Shown here piece after piece: positions 1 through 13,700 of a DNA stretch of 64,000 nucleotides. Made by a program: the position numbers and the translations under genes. This stretch comes from Malania oleifera (taxonomy: Eukaryota > Streptophyta > Magnoliopsida > Santalales > Ximeniaceae): positions 38,691,390-38,755,389 of the forward strand of contig NC_080425.1 of NCBI RefSeq assembly GCF_029873635.1. The letters are read 5' to 3'. Each line of letters opens with the position of its first letter. The stretch's first letter is position 1. Below the pieces are notes generated by a model that did no database searches, was not told the DNA's origin, and saw nothing but the letters and a program-made list of their open reading frames with translations.

Positions 1-1803
1 GCTTAGGGAGTATTAATAAGTATGTTTCCTAAGATTTGAGTCAGTTGAGAAAATGTGAAAATAGTAGTTTATTTGGGAATATTTGACTAAACTAGGGTTT
101 TGATTCAGGATCCTTGTGAACATCGTGGGTATTGGTTCGGGAATCCTACAAGCGTAGTTTAGAAGTCAGGTAAGGGGAAATTGTATATTAAATCAGATTT
201 CATGAAATTAAAAGTAATAAGTTATGTTATATTTATGTATATGTTTTGGTATGGATTATTAAAATTGCCAACCATATAAATTGTGTTTTCTAAGCCGAGG
301 ATTGCTTATATAGTTATGTATATGTGAAAATAAACTAATGAAATGAAAGATATTTTCTGGGAAATTATGTAAGAAATGCAAAGTATGTTCAATATATAAA
401 TGTTGAATGTGGGTTGACTTATTTTACAAGAAATGTGTATGAATTTTACTGCTAAAGTGTGTGTGGCATGAGTATATGTAAGTTTCGTGCAAATATATTT
501 TAAATGTATGAGATGTAGGCTAAGAAAGGAAAGCATTAAGAATAAAATATGAAATGATATATGTTGTTTGTGTATGTTAATGTAATCATGTAAAGGTAAG
601 ACAACTGAAAAAAGCCATGTTAGCAAATTCTAACACATTTCTATGCGGATTAACTGATGACAGCTAAAAGGAGCTGTAGACTAACTGATGATGGCTAAAA
701 ACCAGTTGTAGTACGAATGAAAGAAAGAAAAATGCAATGAAATGGCAATACAGTGATAATGGAATGAAATGTAAAATGTGAATGATATAAATGGAAAGAG
801 TCACTTAAAGTGAAATGCAATGAAATGTATAAGTTATGAACACGAACAGATGTGAATGATTAATTAATGACAAAAAGAATAATGTATTATGATATTAGAA
901 GTATCTATGTACATAGAACATATTACGATTGGGCAGGGCGTACTCTTCGTCTGAGGGCTTGCTGAGAAAGGCGAGTGCGCTAGTAACTTCAGATGTGGTA
1001 GTAGCTGCATAATGTACTAGGATAGAGGGAACCTATTTGTATGGGCGGGTAGATTTTCCTATCCTTAAGGCCTTCGCTGGTAAACCTTTGTTTGAACGGT
1101 GTGAGTACGAGATTAATCTAATACTTGAGAGCTTACTAAGTAAGGTGAATGCCTTGGTATGCTTCAGTAGCGACCCTAGGGTTGCCTAGGTGTCAGAGAA
1201 GAGGGGTGCTACTTGTATAGGCGGGTAATCATCTCTATCCTTAGGTAATCTCGTGGATTAAATCTCTACATATGATTGATAAGGTTCAGAGAATGGTTTC
1301 AGTGTTTATGATAATGTTTTGCAAATGTTATTAAAATGATATTTATAAACCTTATGTTAGAAACACGCTGTTTTTAATATATTGTTTCTTCCCTTACTGA
1401 GATGTGTCTCACCTGAATATGATTATTTCTTTTTCAGGACATCCTCAAGGTCAGGCTTTGAGAGCTCGAGGGTTTTTAGCATTTTTGAGAATTATAAAGA
1501 GAAAGGGTACATTTTTTATAATATTTTGGGGATTTAAATATTATATGTTTTATATTTTTATGTTTTAAGTCTGCTGAGGAAGGAATGATTGTGAATACTT
1601 AAATGTTTTGGAGATATGTGTATATATGGAACTGCAAGTGATGGATGATTTATTATGGATTATAGTAGAAAATAGTAAACTTTGGTATTATTTATATGGA
1701 GATTATGTTTATGTTTTCCGCTGCGTATATATTGATTTATGGATTATCAGGGTTTTATCAGGTATAGCGCACCGGACCCGGGTTTAAGGGTTCGGGGCAT
1801 TAC
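1..1803 (+). mobile_element. Ty3/gypsy chromovirus-like LTR, left end cut by window
   Basis: Non-coding, AT-rich sequence organised like the LTRs at 49053-50927 and 57626-59715. It has GC-rich spacer blocks around 930-1260, a 'ttactgagatgtgtctcacc' block near 1396, and a terminal 'ttccgctgcg' block followed by an end in ...gcattaca at about 1803. Those shared landmarks are the basis for calling it an LTR. No gag or pol reading frame is present in the visible part. Whether it is a solo LTR or the 3' LTR of an element lying to the left cannot be decided here. The 5' boundary is outside the window. Confidence 0.6.
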
Positions 1804-3256
1804 ATTTACATTGTGCTTGTGTGGCTAATTTGTGTTATTGATTGTTAATTACTTCTGATTTCATATTATTCTACTTACTTCATGCTTGGTTTATAGAATG
1901 AAATGGGGTGGGAAAGGAATTAAATGAAAATTTGAATGAAGAGCATGACCAAATCAAGTGATAAATTTGATTCTATTTCTATATAACAAACATACGATTA
2001 GTGTTAACTAGTTTGGATTAGTGGAATTAATGCATATATTTAGTTACTTTGTACGTTTTGGCTATCACCCTCATAATTCCTTCACAAAAAGATTAAAATT
2101 CGTTGAAGATTGCAAGAGGATTTAGCTTTGACTAGGTATAGACATGTATTCGTACCATCTTTGTGCATCTCATAGGATATAGTAATAGTTATTTGACTAC
2201 AACAATCACATAGGCATGTGACAACTAAGGAGAATCACTTATCAAGAAATCACCTTAAGAACTACAATGAGAGGTCACCTAGGCAAGACACATGACAAGT
2301 TTGGTTGGACACGTAACATGTAGCCAAACCATCTAGGGAATAACAAGGAAGATCGTCCAATCATCTAGGAGGTTCTGTAATCACTACGAAAGGTGAACAA
2401 TTTCTTGCCAAGCCTGAAGGAGCTACAAGTGGCCTCTTAGGCGACAAAAGTCGCCTAGTTATCAAGCAAAGGTCGCCCATTTATTAGGTGACAAGGCAAA
2501 TAATCATGGGGCATGACATGCAAGAGTCATCTATAATAATTGGACTACTAATGCTTAGAAATGGTTCCAATATATGATTATACCTTTGATGTTTTGAAAT
2601 TTATGACTTATAACTTTAGCTATATTTTGAAAATAATTTGGAATAAATTGTAACTCCAAATTTTGACTTGGAAGAGAATAAATACGTGATTAGTTTCTAT
2701 TGTAAATGATCTCCAATAATTCAAACAAAATTCAACATATCAATACAATAGCCCTAGTGCTAGGACATGGCCCATCACCTTTAATTTCTCTCTCTCTTTC
2801 ATTACCTCACTCTCATCTCCCTTTAATATGTTGCTCCTCTATTTTTCATCTCTTATGGTATGAGTCTTTTTACCTCCTGCATTTTATTTTTCTTATTTTA
2901 TGCTTTCTACGATCTAGATGATTCTTTTCCACTCCTTATTTCACAAGACTCCCCTTATGAAATAGGATAACTACTATTATACCACCAATAGGGACCGCCA
3001 CTACTTCAAAAGATTCTTTATTTTTATTTTTATCAAACAATATGCAATTGATAACCTGATATTTTTCATTTTTAATTCCTTCTCATTCCATTCAAAATTT
3101 TGAGCATGCATAATGCCTCAATCCATCATAAAAGACTCATAAATATCACCTAAGTTGGAACACCCATAAAGATTGATTCAAACTAATTATATTGAAAATT
3201 GAGTGCATAAACACTGGGTTTAAATCAAGAGGATAAGCTTCGGTTACATAAACTTT

Positions 3257-3303
<47 letters not shown>

Positions 3304-3530
3304 TATATAATATTATTGAGAATTATATTTGTGAAGTTTGTCACACATTAGCAAAAGTGAGTATTTGATAAATAGTTATATACATGGTATAATCCAAGAT
3401 TCAATAGATTTAAATTTTTAAATCAAGTTGGTACTCACTTATGTGTATCAAATACACCTTTGAATGATTCCTCCGATGAATAAATTATTTTTTAGAAAAA
3501 GAAAATTAAAGATCGTGTGACACCTTATAC
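1804..3530. other. Intergenic AT-rich sequence, no gene seen
   Basis: No reading frame with recognisable protein similarity. It contains a small hairpin (taggcgac, four-base loop, gtcgccta, about 2438-2457) inside a block rich in 'gtcgcc/ggcgac' motifs (2400-2500), which could be an old retroelement remnant, and a TA microsatellite. Short ORFs here look like chance. Confidence 0.5.
3262..3300. repeat. (TA)n microsatellite
   Basis: About 19 uninterrupted TA units upstream of AKT2. It is a simple repeat, likely variable in length between individuals. Confidence 0.95.
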
Positions 3531-4118
3531 CAGACTTTGGAATTATTCGACAGAGGGGGTGGTGAGGGACCGAGGCCTGGGCCTGGTGGCCTGCTGCCTC
3601 TGGCATTTAGCAGGCAGATGCATCCAAATGCATGCACTCACACATACACATGAAGATCTTATCATCAGTGAGTGAGGAAACATGTATGTCAATCAATGGA
3701 TCCGATGTGTTTCCATTAGCCCACTTGCTGCACCGCCAAGTTAGCCATGCCACTCTCACACATTTATCATTCCTCATTTCACTTCATGCTCACCACTCCC
3801 TCCGTCCCCCATGACCCACGCATATATACACCCACCCATACAGCTAGTCCTCTCTCTTTCTTAACTAGTTTCCAGTTTCCCATCCCCATCGCGCGCATAC
3901 TCCTCATAATCACATATACACTTCTCATTTCCTACCTATTTCCTCTCTCTCTCTCTCACTCTCTCTCTCTCTCTCTGATCTCTCTCTCCCCTGTGCTGCC
4001 AGTTAGCTAGTACGTACTATAAATATATGTAGTAGAACATCCAAATCATTAGAAGCTCTGCTAGCTAGCTAGCCTTGGTGATGGAGAAGTAATATATATG
4101 TTTGTTTGCAGATTGAAG
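3531..4118 (+). promoter_or_regulatory. AKT2: AKT2 proximal promoter and CT-rich 5' leader
   Basis: This is the gene-proximal region before the preferred ATG at 4119. It begins with a locally GC-rich block (3540-3620), then has a TATA-like 'catatatacaccc' near 3820 and a strongly pyrimidine-rich leader with (CT)n runs at about 3944-3990. Such CT-rich leaders are common in plant genes. A run of 'ctagctagctagc' lies near 4062-4074. The transcription start is not visible in the sequence and is inferred to lie between about 3850 and 4000. An upstream ATG at 4081 is followed within three codons by a stop, so it would be a minimal upstream ORF if transcribed. Confidence 0.45.
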
Positions 4119-4393
4119 ATGGAAATGATTATACTTCCTCCACACGATCTTACTCATTATCATCCACCTGCAAATAACAAGGAAAGCCAGAGGGGTTGCC
4201 GAGAAAACCAGAACGGGCGGTCGTCGGAAGCAGCATACCGCCACGAGGAGAAAGTCGATGATGACTGGAACGACTCTCTCAATTTGCGGAACATCTCTAA
4301 GGTCGTTCTGCCGCCTTTGGGAGTGTCCAGTTATAATCACAATCAGCTTCAGGGAAAAGGCAGAATTATCCTGCCCATGGATTCAAGATACAG
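4119..4393 (+). CDS. AKT2: AKT2 exon 1 (cytosolic N-terminus)
   Basis: Encodes residues 1-91 and the first two bases of Arg92. I chose ATG 4119 because its context (AAGATGG) is better than that of the in-frame ATG at 4098, which would add seven residues (MFVCRLK). A third in-frame ATG lies at 4125. The N-terminal third is poorly conserved; the end ([15 protein letters not shown] ... MDSRYR) is typical of AKT2. The donor is cag|gttagt. Confidence 0.85.
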
Positions 4394-4402
4394 GTTAGTT
4401 AC

Positions 4403-4449
<47 letters not shown>

Positions 4450-4745
4450 ATTGTCTAATTCATTCAACAAAATATTCAATTTGAAACTCCCCCACCAGAA
4501 AAGAAAAATTACTGGACTAGGTAATAGGTATAATTCCTTGAGTAGGTCTTTCTTTTTCTTTTTTTCTTTTTTTTTTTTTTTCTTTTCGTTTTTGTTTTCA
4601 CGGACGAGTTAATTGTTAGTTGATGGATGGGAGGCGTTACTGGTACACAAAAAGACATGCATGACCTGCCTGCATGCTCCAAATACTGTTTCTTCGAGCT
4701 CATAAACTCCTTTGTTATTAAGTGCTCTTTTCTTTAATTTGCATT

Positions 4746-4785
<40 letters not shown>

Positions 4786-7700
4786 TTACCTAACTCGTCG
4801 TCATCGGCTAGAGAGTAACCATCATAAACACCTAACTAGCTGGGAAAGTGGAGGAAGGGCTTGGAAAATTCACAGATCGCCATATTTACTCTCAGACATT
4901 AAATCAATGGGACACACTTGCTCTGGAAATTCAACTTGAAATTTGAAAAAAAAAAATTATATGTTCAAATTTGTAGTTCAAACAAATTCAAATTTCAGAT
5001 CTCAAATTTAAATGTATTCCTAAAGAAAGAGCAAGTTTACATCATGAGCTCTCCCTTTTCTTTCCTCTCTCTTTGTTTCTAATCAAAATAAATATGTATG
5101 AACACATATGATTGGTTTTCCTGCAGCATACAGTTCTGATGACAATGCTCAGGTATATATTAATTATTATTTTTAAACTTGTTTAAATAATCTCTATGTT
5201 GGGGAAGTGCATAATGGTGGGTACAGGCACATGGTGAAAGGGTTTCCAAAAAATAAAAAAGACAGGAAGGGGCGGGCAAAAGTGGGGCAGTGATTTCCCA
5301 TGATGGAGCTACTAGCGAGCAGAGCGAGCGCCAGGGCCTAGAAGAAAGAGAAGATACCACACATGGGAGGGTCCCCTGTCCCTCAATTATATGTGGCTTG
5401 GAGTAGATTGACTGTGTTTGGGGAGTATAAATTTATTTTAGATCTGTAGATTTGCCACCAATCTCCAGGGCTTGGAGTTCATTGACTCTGTCTGGGGAGT
5501 ATAAATTTATTTAAAGTACTAGGTTTGGAGCGGGTGAATTTAAACAAAATTTATAACAATTTCATATTGCATCTTCTTTGTGATCCCGCCACATAAAATT
5601 TTATAATTTTATAAATTTGACGTATAATTTTTCATTTCATTTCAATCTTAGTTCATTCTATTTTAGTGTATAAAAGAGTGAATCAGAACCATTTGACGAA
5701 AGGATTCAATTCAATATCTGGAAGATGGTTTATTTTTGAGGATGGGTAAATGCATGCATGTAGGTGTTGGGAGGCATTCATGGTGCTTCTGGTGGCTTAC
5801 TCAGCGTGGGTGTATCCCTTTGAGGTTGCATTTCTGAAGTCCACTCCGAAGAGGAAGCTATACATTGCCGACAACATTGTGAATTTGTTTTTCGCCATTG
5901 ATATCATCTTGACATTCTTTGTCGCCTACATTGATCGAACAACTCAGCTACTTGTTCGTGATTCCAGAAAGATTGCTCTCAGGTCAGGCCACTGGATCAC
6001 ATGCTTTTTCTGTAGCACAACTTGTTATATATTACTAATTTGAATCATCTCCTCAACATGGCTGTAAAACATAGGAATTGAAATTATATACACGAACTGA
6101 GTAGATCGTGAAAATTAGAGAAGAAAACTAGATCACTAGTAAAATTCAAATTAAAGTTAAGAAAAGAAAAAGTTTTAAATTGAGAAAACATTTAGTTTGC
6201 GGTTGAAAGCAAGACTACCTGGCCTTAGACTCAGTGTTGTGTGCACTATGATAATATCTTACTGAATTATGTCCAAATTCAATCCTGTAGAATAATTTCA
6301 ATAGCCAACAGTGTAATTTGAGATTTTGAGCCTTGAATTAAAATTTTAGAAGAGAGGGAAAGAGAGAGAGAACTTACCTCCTAAACTTAGGAATTTTCAT
6401 TTGAAGAAGAAAAGAAAAAATTTAAATTCAATATCCAAAACTTATGCTCTAAAATATACCCTCGCGCAAATCATTTGAGATGCCATAGGTGAATCAAAAA
6501 ATTATTATGCAAATTTGCTTCGATAACCAAATGAGACTCTATTAGCTAGTATTCCAGAAAATACATACGACATTCAACATTTATTTTTTATTGTATTAAA
6601 TGAAATTTTACTTTATAAATCTACTGAGTCCCACTTTTCAAGTGAGAGACCAAGAAAAATTAATAAATTTTACGTTTTATTGTGTACGAAAAATAAATGA
6701 AATACTGAAAAATATTTTTTTAAATGCTAATAATATTTTTTATTAAAAATTTATCAATATAATTTTGATATGAAAAAGTAATTATCAAAAGGTTATGTGA
6801 AAGATTCAGTATTTTGTGTTCTTTGTTGGTGAACATTTCATACTTAGTTTCAATAATGTAACTTTTCCAAATTTCTGCGTTGTCATTGTCACAAGGATGT
6901 GACACTTTCTACACATTTGTCTTCTTTGCATTCAACATGAGTACTGCATTCCATTACTAGGGCATTTGGCACAAATTTTATTTTAATAAATAAAATAAAT
7001 ATAAACAATTTGTCATTTTGGAGGGCCACTCATTTTATTCTGGGCAGTAATGGGAGATGAAAAAAACAAGAGTCAAAGGGCACTTAAACATTAACTGGGG
7101 ACCTTTTTCAAACTTTTCCATTTACTCAAATTTAGTTAAGGTAATTTATTTCCTCTATTCAAGAAAATTAAATAGCCTCAAACTATCACGTAAAGGATAG
7201 AAGTGATCAAGCTAACACCATTTTGATTTTACCACTTTAAGAATGTGTAAATTTTACTTTACCTTAATTATCTTCTACATTCAATCAGGGATTTACCCAT
7301 ATCCAAATTGGTATAATCAAGTTGTACCTTACCTTCCATGGGAGGAAAGGTTTTTCTGTTGCAACAGGATTGCTTTTCTTGATTCAAAGTTTTTGTAAGT
7401 ATAAACATGCTTGCATAACGACTATACAAACAACGTTAAATGCAAAAGCTTTATAATTTTTCCCAACTTCTGCTTACACTTATCTGATCCAAATATGAGG
7501 AGTACTCTAAAAGTCCAGTTTCAAATTGTTGGAGTACCTCATATTTCTGATTCTATAGCAGACTCTCCACCATCAAATGGTGTACAGACTTCAGAACCAT
7601 TCTTTTGATCTATCAACCATGAGGGAAAATCAAGATGCTCTCCTTGTCAACTATAACACTACTCTTGTCCTAAACCATGTCCATATCCTAGACAACTTTC

Positions 7701-10700
7701 TCGAGAAGAGCTACTAAAGCTCCTTTCTAGAGTCTTGGGTGACCAAATATGAGCAACTGCATCAAATTCCTAAGCCATCCTTTATGATCTAGTCTACAAA
7801 ACTATGAAGAAAGTGTTAGGTATTCCATATCCCACCGCCAATCTAGAAGCACACCAGATTTGACTACTATGATCATTGTTGATCTGTAGAAATTTCAAGA
7901 TTAGGTGGTTGTATAATTTCAAGATTAGGTGGCTGTATTTGTTGATGGGAGAAGAAAATTATCTCCTCCCCTTATCTTATAAATATGGGATTGCATTTGT
8001 TGTGAAAAGTATTGGTTGGATCAACAAGGATCAAGCAGTGAGATATCCACCCAGAGAGAAAAATAGAGAGAAATTAGTTTCATATGTTTCTTCCTTTTTG
8101 TGAGAGAAATTACTTCTTGTAATTGGTGATCTCAATTGATTAGTGGATTGTTGCATTGCAACTGTGGATGCAGGCAATATTGGCCGAACCACGTTAAAAA
8201 TTTGGTGTCTCTTGTATGTGTTTATTTTGGCTGGAGCTTTAAATCCCCTTACAAACTGGTATCAGAGCGTTATTGAGGGGTTTCCAACAAGTTTTTCCTG
8301 AGAAAGAAAGAGTTTGTAGCTCTCGAGCAGTTTTTTTGAGTTGCTCCAAATGTCAAATTGGTGATACCATCACATAGCTCATGTCGAGACAATCACAGCG
8401 GCCAAAACGGTGTCAAAAATCGACTTCAAACGAAGTTGCACAAGCCGCCACAGAAACACAATTTAGTGCTCTATTTTCTTTAAATTTGCAAAACCTGCCA
8501 ATTGAATTTGACGTGAAGAAGAAGAGTGCCACATCAATGTGGCCCCCACTTGCAACATCATCAACTCAGCCCCACTTGCCACATCATCAGTGGGCCTCAC
8601 TGCCACGTCATTAGTGAGTCCCACTGCCACATCATCAGCAAGTCCCACCTCAGCCACGTTAGCAAACAGTGTCAGAATATTTCGTTATGTTGAACCAGAC
8701 CGGTTTAGATCTATTTTTGGGCCGTACCAAGCCAATTTTAAGCCGATTTTTGCAAGGTTGGATTGGTTTCCAACAAAATCAAACTGAGAATTAAGATGTA
8801 CTCCCAAAAGGGGGGTGAATTGGGTTTTTAAAAATTTCTTTATAAATCTTTTTATTAAGTCTTTCCCAACTATTTTATAGTCAGCAATCACACAAGTATA
8901 ATTGATTTGCAATGACCAACACTCAATCCAAGATTTAGTATTTATTAATGAATGATGATAGAGATCAAAACTTCAATATTTAGAATTCAGCTTTTCAATA
9001 TATCAATCCAATCAATAAGGTAAGCTTGATTTCACAATAAAATAGAAATTTCAGCAAGCTTCCAAAATTTAGATTTCGATATCAAATAAGTTACTTGAGT
9101 TTAAGTATGTTAATGAACTTTGATATTTATCAACGTACTCCATTTAATTAAGGTTTCTACAATCAACGTACTTCCTTTAATTAAGGTTTCCGCAATTCCC
9201 AATAACTACTTAATTTCCAGCAATTAAGTAAAAATCCACGCAATTTATATATACAGAAAATTAAAGAGAGTAGGGAAGAGAGAGAGACACCAGATTTTCA
9301 CAAGGTTCAGCCCAAGGCCCACGTCCTTACCCCGAGGAACTGCTGTGCGGATTCCAACTTTCTTTATTAGGCCAAAGTTACAAACTCTGGAGTTCCCTCT
9401 CTAATGAGAATCCCCTCTCTCTAGGCAACGATCCAATAACCTGAATCGTCAAAACAACAATAAAAGACGAACAATTGTTGTGTACAAAAAGCACTCTCAG
9501 CAAGAGCAGATTAGTACAAGTGAATATCACAATATACTTCAATCAAAATCAATATAGAAAGATGAAGCTCAAGAATTTATCACTGGAGTTCTTTCTTAGA
9601 TTGAAAAACTCAATAGAAACGCAAAGAACTGTAAGCTTTAACCAACAAATTCTCAATAGGCACTTCAACAAAAGTTTTAGTAAGATAGCTTTTTGAAAAG
9701 TAGATAATATTACGCTTGAATGCAGATTGTAGGTATTGGTTTCTTTAATCCTTTGATTTAACATGTATTTATAGATGGAAATAGTTTAATTTCCGTTTTC
9801 CCCAAATTACTTGGAGTGTTTCTCAAGTTTTCATAAAGTTTGGGGGCCAAGCAATCTATTTTAAAAACATTCCCTCGCTATTTTATTTTGAATTTTACGA
9901 AGATCAATCACCTGATCTATCAGGGTCAGTCGCCTAAACTTATTCTATTTCAGAAAAAATTCAAATTCACAATGGGGTCAATCGTCTGATCTCAGAGGCT
10001 CAGTCGACTGGGCTTATTCTATTTGCTTAGTTAATTTAGCATACAAATGTCAGATGACTGATCTATTTTGGTCAGTCGCCCGAACTAGCAAATTTCCACA
10101 ATCTTTGATTTTCAAGACTTTGACCCTTCAATTTTTGGAAAAAAAATTCAATGTAACTTAATTAAAAAACATTTTCTAGGGTTTTCAAAAATTGGTCTCT
10201 AAGTTAATAAAAGATTCCTAAAAGCTTCATTTATATTGAAATGTTTGAAATACTTACATGAGACTTCTTAAAAACTATAACTCTTTTAATTACTAAGTCT
10301 TCATGTATAGCTTCCATTCTTCACATTAAGCTTGACTTTAAACTTCATCTTTAACTTCATAAGATCTTGTGTCATTAAGTTCAAGCTTTTAACAGATTTT
10401 TGTCAAGCGCTTTGATATTGGTCACTTGAGTAACTTGATCTTGATACTTGAGTTACCTGATGAAACATCATCACTTACCCAAATATGTTAAATTTCCTTG
10501 ATTTGTTATCATCAAAATAAGATTCGTAAACTTTGTGAGACCAACAATCTCTCCCTTTTTGATGATAACAAATATTGAGCAAAAGTGAGCAAACCCTACT
10601 AAGGCTTCCCCTTACAATAAGCATACTCTTAACAATATTCGAAAAATGGAATATCAGATGTTATCAAAATCATTTTAAGTTCATATTTCAAGATCATTAT

Positions 10701-13700
10701 ATCAAACATGTATAAGTGTTCATGAATATCAGCAATGTACATATCTCAGTTTGAATCTCATAATCATACTTTGTCAATTTCAAATGTAATACTCAGTTAT
10801 ATATTTCTCAGTTGAATTCAAAACCAATTCAATGTCATCATTTCATAGTCTTATCTCAGCTTTTTCTTTTCATCATTTTTTAGAGTTATATCTCAATTTT
10901 GCTCTCAAAACTTTCTTTCTCCCCCTTTTGACATCAATCAAATAGAGAAGAGTAACAAAGAAAAGTCAAATGAAGACACAGAATAGCACAAAAAATAGTT
11001 TAGATGCTTGCTCTCTAAAGCTAATTTGTTGAATTCTTTCTGGGGCAAGGAACTATACACAGCTGCCTATGTTGTTAACTTATCTCTAACTGTTGCCTTG
11101 AATACAGATGTTCCTAACAAAGTGTGGTATGGAAAAGATGTTTCCTATGATCATTTGCGTGTGTTTGGGTACAAGGCTTTTGTACATGTGCCCAAAGATG
11201 AAAGGTCTAAGCTAGATGTCAAGACCAAACAATGCATTTTCATCGGCTATAGGTAGGATGAGTTTGGCTATAGACTATATGATCCTATTTCTAAAAATCT
11301 TGTTAGAAGTCGTGACATTGTCTTTATGGAAGACCAAATCATTGAAGACATTGAAAAAGCTAAAAAATTAGAAACTTGAAGTTATGATATTTTGATTGAT
11401 TTGAATCCAGGTCTTGTTCCACAGTCAACAGGTGTAGAAGGCATCAATAACCATAATGATGCGCCAGTTGATGTTCAAGATGATCAGGCTGACGGTGATC
11501 ATGAAAATGTTAAGGGCATGGATATCTCGCCAGAGGCTTATGATGTTCAACAGGAGGTTCCTACTGAAGAGCTCGCAGTTCCATTGGAGCGAGGTTTGAG
11601 AAACTATTAACCCTCCACACGATATTCATCGGAAGAGTACGTGCTCCTCACTGATGGGGCAGAACCTGCATGCTACACAAAGACAGTTGAGAGTGAATAG
11701 AAATTAGAGTGGGTTGAAGCTATGGACGATGAAATGAAATCCTTATAGGACAACCATACATTTGAGCTTATGAAATTACCTTAGGGTAGAAAAGCTTTGA
11801 AGAATCGGTGAGTTTATAGGGTAAAGCACGAAAGGGACACTTCACATCCACAATACAAAGCTAAACTTGTTGTCAAAGGCTTTGGTCAAAAGAAAGGTGT
11901 AGATTTTGAGGAGATTTTCTCTTTTGTCGTAAAAATGTCTTCAATCAGAGTAGTTTTGGGTTTGGCAGCCAACCTTGATTTGGAGGTTAAGCAGATTGAT
12001 ATGAGGACAACTTTCCTTCATGGTGATTTGATGGAGGAGATATATATGGAGAAATGAGAGGGTTTTATTGTTAAAGGCAAAGAGGGTTCTATGTCTGCAA
12101 ATTGAATAAGAGTTTGTATGGCTTGAAATAGACTCCTAGCTAGGTAGTGATACAAAAAGTTTGAGCAGTTTATGGCTCAACAAAGTAATATGAAGACTAC
12201 TTCAGATCACTGTTTGTTTGTGCAGACGTTCTCAGAAGATGACTTTGTCATCTTGCTACTCTATTTCGACGATATGCTTATTGTTGGACACAAATCTTCA
12301 AGGATCAATCAGTTAAAAATGGAGCTGAACAATGCATTTGCTATGAAAGACTTGGGTCTTACGAGACAGATTCTTGGAATTTCTATTGTTCGTGATAGGA
12401 AGACTAAGCGGTTACGGATATCTCAAGAGAAGTACATTGCAAAGGTACTTCAGCAATTCTACATGGATAAAGCTAAAGTGGTTAGTACACCTCTTGCTAC
12501 TCACTTTAAACTTAGTAAGGAACAAGCTCCCTTAAGTGATGCTGACAATGAGTATATGCAAAATGTTCCCTACACATCAGTAGTTGGTAGTCTTATGTCT
12601 GCCATGGTGTGCACCAAGTCTGGCATTGCATACGTTGGTAGAGTGAGCCATTTTATGTCCAATCCAGGAAAGGAGCATTGGAATGTAGTACAATGGATAT
12701 TAAGATATCTATGTGGTACTTCGAAGTTAAGTTTGGTTTTTGGCACTAGCAAGCTCGTGCTTAAAGGCTATACTAACTCAAATATGGCTGGTGATATTGA
12801 TACAAGAAAGTCTACTTCAGGTTACATAATTACCTTTGTAGCAAGAGCTGTGTCTTGGCAATTTAGGTTGCAGAAGTATGTTACCTTATCTACATCAAAG
12901 GTAGAGTTTATTGCTGTGACAGAGGCATGCAAAGAGATGTTGTGGATGAAAATGTTCATAAGCGAACTTGGTTTAAAGGAGAAAAGGTATGTTTTTTTTT
13001 TGCGATAGTTAGAATGGTATACACCTCAGCAAGAATTCTACTTTTCACGGACAATCGAAGCACATTGATATACGGTATCATTGAATACGGAATGTTCCGG
13101 ACTCAAAGTTGTTAGAGCTTGAGAAGATTCATACTAATGACAATGGTTTAGAAAGGATGACAAAAGTAATACCTTACAATAAGTTTGAACTTTGCAGGGA
13201 ACTAGTTAAAATGAGTTCCTGCTAGAAGTCCACTCGTTTGAATGACTTATTGCATTCCCCTCCAGTGGGTATGGAGGGGGAGAATTGTTAGGTATTCCAT
13301 ATCCCACTGCCAATCTAGAAGTACACCAGATTTGACTGCTACAGCCATTGTTGATCTGTAGAAATTTCAAGATTAGGTGGTTGTATAATTTCAAGATTAG
13401 GTGGTGTATTTATTGATGGGAGAAGAAAATTATCTTCTCTCCTTGTCTTATAAATATGGGACTGCATTTGTTGTAAAAAGTATTGGTTTGATCAACAAGG
13501 ATCAACTAGTGAGATATCCACTCGGAGAGAAAAATAGAAAGAAATTAGTTTTATCTGTTTCTTCCTTTTTGTGAGAGAAATTACTTCTTGTAATTGTTGT
13601 TATCAATTGATTAGTGGATTGTTACATTGCAACCGTGGACGTAAGCAATATTGGTTGAATCACGTTAAAAAATTGGTGTCTCTTGTGTGTGTTTATTTTA

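Noticed and set aside
2438..2457. Short hairpin considered as a terminator or small RNA precursor
   Set aside because: An 8-bp stem is too short to support a claim in plant intergenic DNA; it lies among similar 'gtcgcc' motifs of a probable old repeat.
8257..8268. tRNA-like signal
   Set aside because: Only the 12-base tRNA complement of a primer binding site; the same applies at 48308 and 59718. No tRNA gene with A and B boxes was found.
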